A stretch of DNA of 64,000 bases from positions 365,383,782 through 365,447,781 of the forward strand of contig CAKMRJ010000001.1 of NCBI GenBank assembly GCA_928212115.1. Direction: 5' to 3'. Under the pieces are notes generated by a model that saw only the letters and a program-made list of their open reading frames with translations, did no database searches and was not told the origin of the DNA. Shown in pieces: positions 58,232 through 64,000 of this stretch (position 1 is its first letter; every line of letters begins with the position of its first letter). Origin of the DNA: Lactuca virosa (lineage: Eukaryota > Streptophyta > Magnoliopsida > Asterales > Asteraceae). The position numbers and the translations under genes were made by a program.

Positions 58232-58965
58232 AGAAATACGTGCAAGTATACTTGGACGGAATTGTGGTGAGACATGGTGTACCACTAAATATTATTTCAG
58301 ATCGTGATACTCGCTTCACTTCTCACTTTTAGGCGAATATGAAACGTGAATTGGGATCTCGAGTTGCTCTCAGCACAACTTATCATCCCCCAGACAGATG
58401 GTCAGACGGAGAGAACGATCCAAACAGTAGAAAATATGCTTCGTGCATGTGTCATGGAATTCGGTGGTAACTGGGACAAGTACTTGTTCTTGTAGAATTT
58501 TTGTATAATAACAGTTACCACGCTTCAATCAAAATGCTACCATATGAAGCACTATATGGGCACAGATGCCGCACTCAATTATGTTGGCGTGATGTAGGCC
58601 AGAAAATCCTTGGCAGCTCTGAAATGATTCAAGACACCATTGATAAGAATCAAATTGTACGAGAAAGAATGAAAGCAGTCGAGGATCGACAAAAGTCCTG
58701 TGTAGAAATGGAGGAGACGATCCATAGAATTCCAAGTGGGTGATACTGAAGGTAACCCCGTGGAATGGTATTATGAAATTTGAGAAAGAAAGGAAAACTA
58801 AGTCCTAGATTTGTTGGTCCTTTCAAAATCATCCAGAGGATTGGTAAACAAGCATACCGCTTGGAATTGCCTGAAAATTTGGCAGGTATTCATGATGTAT
58901 TTCATGTGAGTTATCTGTGCAAATGCTTGAGCGTATATGATGAAACAATTCCGTTATCCTAAGAG
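58232..58965 (+). pseudogene. Integrase C-terminal half and pol tail
   Basis: Across two or three frames it reads VRHGVPLNIISDRDTRFTS, TYHP-TDGQTERTIQT, NNSYHASIKMLPYEALYG, then the pol tail KGKLSPRFVGPFKI and FHVSYLCKCL. The D of SDRD and the E of TERT remain, but the first catalytic D and the zinc-binding region are absent. A TAG near 58331 and a stop near 58495 interrupt it. Confidence 0.85.
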
Positions 58966-59190
58966 AAATTGGATAATAAGATAAGATATGTAAAAAAAAC
59001 TTGAAAAGATCGTAAACGAATGAACGACTAATCTATGTAATAAAGAAGTGCAGTTGGTGCTTGTCAAGTGGAAGCACCATCGAGGCCCAAATTATACTTG
59101 GGAGAATAAGAATGAAATAAGAGCGAAGTATCCCCATTTGTTTTAATCGTTGTGATTTCGGGGACGAAATCCTCAAAAGGAGGAGGTATT

Positions 59191-61434
59191 TGTAACATAC
59201 ACGTTTTGAAATCGTGTATTGTAAATTATAAAAGAGAATAATATTATGAAATATTATGTGAAATTGAGTGTTGAGTTCTAACAGATAGTTTTTACTAGAA
59301 ATGAAGTAAAATTATGTTTAGAATCACTCAGAAAATATTGGAAGTCTTATGAGATTCCAATTAAAAGCCAAAATAGTGAAATTTAGCGAAAATATAAAAT
59401 TTGAAATAAGTAAAATTTTATTATTGAAAGTTGTAAAGAATCTCGTTATAAATAATTTAGGCGAAAACCTCGTCGAAATCCGAGTTATAACGAAGAAGTT
59501 ATGATCAATCGAAGATCCGCAACAAAACCGACACGGCGCCGAATGACGTAAAAAGTTAGTTTTTGATAAACTACTTTTTAGCCTTGGTGATCTAAATGAA
59601 AGTCGTAGTATTTGTTAAACCGAGAATTTTGATAAAAAGAACGCCAAAATCTGAGTTCGTATGAGGAAGTTATGATTTTTCTAAGTTTCAGCTTAGCATT
59701 AGACTGCTAAAAACTCGAATTTTAGATCAAGTGATATTTAGCCGACACAACCTAAACGAGAATCGAAGGTCTGGTCAATAGTAGTACAACGGTAAAAAGT
59801 CTGACAAAAACGGACGTCGGATGAAGAAGTTATGAATTTTTAACGGATTTACCAGTCCCGGTCTGTTAAATATAATAATATTAAAAATAAAATTCAAAAT
59901 TAGCCGACAAAGTCTAAACGAAAGTTGTAGATTATATTCCCGCCTACGCGTGCATATAAATAACGTCAAAAACGGAGCCCATATGAGAAAGTTATGGATT
60001 TTAGAAGATTGGGGCACAATTTCCGAGGAATCTCGCATAGGCCACGTCACCTTCGCTCCATGCGTGCCCCGTGTCCGATCCGTGACTCATCCGAAGCTGG
60101 CTCCGCCGCGTGTCGCACACCTGTCGCCTTCTGATTGGACCGAATCGCGGACCAGTGCGCGTCCGACGTGCCTCGCACAGGTGCCCGCGTCCGAACCTCG
60201 CAGAGGTGGCCCTTCGCATGCGCACCGCGTGCCTTCGCCTCCTGCTGCCACCTGCCCTCGCTGCTGACTCACCCTTCTCTGCCGACCTTCGGACCTCGCC
60301 CTATAAATACAAGGCTTGCGAGATTACCCGGGTAAAATTGGATTTTTGCCATTTTATACCCCTCTTTCAATATCTTTATCATTTCGACTTCCCCTAAAGC
60401 CCCGAGATCATTTCCAACACCCGAAATACGCACCGAAGTGCCCAGAGAGCCCGAGAAATTTGTATTTTCGGTTTGAAGCTCTACCCTCGCAATGCCCAAT
60501 TTTCAATAAAGCTCCCGGTTTTCAACAACGAAAGCTATATTATTGTAACGAAGTGCTGCACAAATTACTATTTTAACCCCCGGTTATTTCAAGGTGAGTT
60601 TAATATATAGGAACAATTGTATGTTATATGTTATATGTGCTATGTGCTTTTCAGCGTTATTATTCCGGGTTATTTTCCCGTGTTATTTTTATTCGCTATT
60701 TTAATAACAAAGAAATATCTTTGACCATGTGATCAGTGAAAGGACTTAGATTCACATTTGTACTGGTATGTAGCCTCTGGCCATGTAGAGCATGTCTCCG
60801 TAAGAAAATGACTTCTATTCTATGGCATTGGCAGAAGGTTAGACAGGGCTGAAAGCCTGAAATCTACCAAAATGTTTAATCAGAAAGTGTATGTCTTCTG
60901 TTCCATTTGGGCCGAAGCTTTATTGATGTATATCAAGTATGGAAATTGTTATGTCTCATTGATTGTATATTTTTGAATCAAATCAATGTTTGATATGGAA
61001 AGTTTGTCACATGATTCACATATGCCTTTGTTGTTCCTTGTTACTCTTTGCTTCTGCCATATTGAAGTATATATATGGCATAACGTTATATTGTATCTAT
61101 TATTGAATTCACTAAGCGTCACCGCTTACCCTCTCAATGTTTAACAAATTTGCAGGCTATAAGTAACCAGTGTAGTCATATACTGTTGGAAGGTTTGGAA
61201 TAGTTGTAATATTACTTTTGTATTTAGGGATCATGTATGTATAAAAATATAGTATCCTGGGTAGTTGTGTAATATATAACACTTTGTAATAGTCGATTTG
61301 TATCCAGTCGTTTGTAATCACTTTATCAATGTAAAATATTGTTTTTTATGAATATGCAAATAGCATGTTTTGGAGTAACTATATTGTCAAGTATGAAAGT
61401 TTGGGTCTTTCAGAAATACGAAAGTGAGGGTTCA
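59191..61434 (+). repeat. Gypsy 3' LTR
   Basis: This is the partner of 53020-55262, ending GGGTTCA. TATAAATA lies at 60302-60309. Differences from the 5' LTR are mostly single-base changes. Confidence 0.92.
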
Positions 61435-62288
61435 TGACTTTTTTTTATTTATATATATTTATTAGTATATTTATGAAATCTATTTTGCTGAGTTATTCGA
61501 TAATTTGAGTCTTTTCACCGATAAATTTGCTGAGTTTTGCAAAATTATCCTTATGTGATATGAATATGAATATTACATTTCTAGAGTATCAAATTTATAG
61601 AATAGACATATGCACCAACAACCATATTTTAAACCCAATATTATAAAATAAATATTTTTCAGGGATAACATAAATAACTACCAACTTCATTATAATTTTC
61701 GAACTCTATTATTATAATCCCTTATTTGAGGCAGTATGATTATGATAAGATATCCACTTTAGAAATCCTGTTAGAAACTCATTTCGTAGTTCTATGTAGA
61801 TGTTTTCTCATACAAAAAACATACTCAAAAATTCTAAAAATAATAATTGGAGACCGACTTTATTCGAATGATTTATATAATAGGTATGTTAGATAGCACT
61901 AGTTAGTAGTTGAAAGCAATAACTTTTATTTTTTTTGTAGAAGTGTTTGACAAATGTAGTTGATAGTTTTTAAAAAATATAAAATTACATAGAAACCAAA
62001 AAGTTATTTGAAGTACCTTTTGGTTTATGAGTTTTATGTTTAGAATAAAATCTGAAAACTCTTACTTTCGAATGTAGATTTTTTCATTTTCAATTTTTTT
62101 CTTAAAAGCTAAAAGTAAAAAAATCGAAAAAAAAATCAATTTGTAGCAAACATGCCCATTAATGTAATTAAGCATAAATGCTATTTATTCTGTTTTTAGG
62201 TGTGTACAACCATCTCATCTTCATACTCTCTGTCATAGCTCGGCTCACAACTAACTTGACCTTCAGAGTATATCCCAAGTTACGCCAT

Positions 62289-62363
<75 letters not shown>

Positions 62364-63125
62364 GACTGTTGTTAATAGTGATCTCTAGTTTGGACTTTGG
62401 AGAACGTCAAAACCCTTCACGGGTTCGAAATGTGATTGTCCAAGGTCCACATCTGGATCTTGGATGATTCAATAATGTAATTGTTTTTGAGAAATGGTTG
62501 AGTTATGTGTTATTCCTTATATACATTCTCTTTGTCATGTAATTATGGCTTGTTATGATTTGAACAGTATTGAAAAAAAGCATTTTGTACATGATTATGT
62601 GAAATAAATGGGTTTTACAATCTTATGTCCTCATAATGAATTCCTTGATATTGAGAGGCATCATATTTTATATGAACAAACGTAGGTGGAACCTGATTTT
62701 TTCTTGTTTGCTAGTGTGCTTCAATACCTTCTTATTCAAGCCTAGGAAAAATTCAAAGAGTCAAACCGATGAATTCAGTAATTATCAAGAGGGGTCCAGA
62801 CACAAACCGGATCAGTGAGCTTCCCCTGATAGGAAATGGTTATGTGTTATTTTTTAATTTTAATTGTTTTTTGAGCAATTTTGATTGTTTAAAGAATTAT
62901 AAAAAAATTAAAAAGTAAGCCGTTAAGGGGAATGAGAAATTTCTATGTATAGATCACATGATAATTAATCGGCAGGTTTTTTTCCACTACAACATAGTGC
63001 TCAAAATAAAGTATGTCTCGTCAGTTATGATCACTTTCACATATATGAAAGTCAACGTTGTCATTTTGCATCACCACAAATTTACATACTACATGTAAAC
63101 AAATAAAACTATTTATTATAATATT
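61435..63125. other. AT-rich intergenic stretch
   Basis: No gene was recognised. It has an (AT)n array at 62292-62360 and a short frame at 62636-62818 with no known family. Confidence 0.55.
62292..62360. repeat. (AT)n microsatellite
   Basis: About 69 bp of pure AT. Confidence 0.95.
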
Positions 63126-63129
63126 AACA

Positions 63130-64000
63130 TCGAACAAAACATCTAAACGAGGCGATCTCTTGGTTTAAGGGTTCGAAAAATCCACTTTTGGTTTCTAAAG
63201 TGTATTTTGAAAATCCGTACAATTCAATTTTGCACCTTATTGAGATCATGCAGATTATGAGTTTTGGCCGCAAGTGGTGTGGGTGGATTTTGGAGTTGTT
63301 GAGATCTTCGAGAGATTTGGTGTTGGTCAAGGGTCCCCTACTAAGGAATTTCAGATTTAGACAAGCTTGAGATAGGAAGGTCCTCTTTCTCCTTTCCTTT
63401 TCATTTTAGCGATAAAGGGCACACATGTGGCGTTAGAGAGGTCTTGGATGAATAGTGTCTTTAGGGGGATCTCTATTGGAGGCATATAGATCTCTCACCT
63501 TCTTTATGTAGATGATGTAGTGTTACTTTCACCTTGGAGTTTGGATAATGCTAATCATATGGTTCGTATTTTGAGATGTTTCTTTATGGCGTCTAGGCTA
63601 AAAATCAATTTGCAAAAAAGCAAATTGATTGGAGTTGGGGTTTCTTCCTCGCAGTTTTCGAGTATGGCTAATTGCATGGGATGTGCGTCAGGGTCTCTTC
63701 CTTTTATACATCTTGGGGTGCCAGTGGTTCAAAACATGTCTGGGTTAATGGTTAGTCTTCCATTATGAATATATTTCGATCCAGGCTAGTATAGTGGAAG
63801 GTTAATTGTCTTTATGTGGGTGGACGACTTACTTCGTTTAAGTCGGTTTTGGGATCTCTCGGTAGCTATCTGATGTCAGTTTTCCCTACTTCGATTATGG
63901 TTCTTAGATCTTTGGATGAGAGACTGATGCATTGAACTAGATGGGATAGAGTTATGGAGTCTAAACGTGTAGGAGGCTTTGGAGTCGGAAGCCTGTTAAT
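63130..64000 (+). pseudogene. LINE reverse transcriptase fragment
   Basis: This is non-LTR retrotransposon RT in several frames. The first part reads like FENPYNSILHLIEIM...FGRKWCGWI. A decayed SPLLF region follows. The catalytic block LYVDDVVLLSPWSLDNA (Y-x-D-D) lies at 63500-63560, in a frame 63520-63768 with INLQKSKLIGVGVS and FIHLGVPV. The thumb-like stretch continues to the window end. Stops and frameshifts make it a relic; both ends are incomplete. Confidence 0.85.

Larger units (their letters stand above)
53020..61434 (+). mobile_element. Gypsy-type LTR element with deleted pol core
   Basis: LTRs 53020-55262 and 59191-61434 (about 2.24 kb each) differ by only a few percent by eye. A PBS (55267-55278) and purine tract (59174-59190) are in place. 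The interior keeps decayed gag, a damaged protease, part of integrase and the pol tail. RT, RNase H and the integrase N-terminus are missing. Flanks (CGTCA and TGACT) do not form a clean duplication. Confidence 0.88.

Overview
This window is plant nuclear DNA from a dicot. It consists almost entirely of nested transposable elements, plus one broken host gene and no intact host gene. Several features point to lettuce or a close relative in the Asteraceae: clusters of ACTCGACGAGT-type palindromes, the style of the Ty3/gypsy LTRs, and a PB1-like Mutator transposase. That placement is inference from recall, not from a search.

Left part (1-37093), LTR retrotransposons inside one another. A minus-strand Ty1/copia element (1-1212) cuts the 3' LTR of a long minus-strand Ty3/gypsy element (1213-22010). 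That gypsy element was hit in gag by a plus-strand copia element (6795-16727; 5-bp duplication AGTAT), which itself holds a gypsy solo LTR (8752-11282). A second solo LTR (17895-20057; duplication ATTCC) sits in the gypsy leader. A second gypsy element (23888-33184, plus strand) keeps a nearly readable pol and lies inside another LTR rich in minisatellites (about 23104-23887 and 33185-34574). A decayed element tail with its 3' LTR follows (34575-37093).

Middle (37094-52978), DNA transposons and one host gene. After AT-rich sequence with two small MITEs comes a 5.0-kb Mutator-like element (40113-45129) with 87-bp inverted termini and a perfect 9-bp duplication. It carries a split transposase gene and a second, convergent gene. 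Next is a minus-strand Nodulin-like/MFS transporter pseudogene (exon pieces 45528-47157 and 49000-49116). Its first exon is split by a 1.84-kb element carrying host gene fragments. An hAT element (49174-49998) and a deleted Mutator element (50077-51301) lie in its 5' region. A Helitron-like element and another hAT remnant follow.

Right part (53020-64000). A gypsy-type element (53020-61434) has two similar 2.24-kb LTRs, but its interior lost reverse transcriptase and RNase H, so it probably moved in trans. AT-rich sequence follows, then a decayed LINE reverse transcriptase that runs off the window.

Two patterns cut across the families. First, U3 of the plus-strand gypsy LTRs repeats a degenerate module (ending GAAGTTATG-ATTTTT) three or four times at about 160-171 bp spacing. 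Second, different LTR families each carry their own short CG-rich inverted-repeat motif, usually just upstream of the TATA box.
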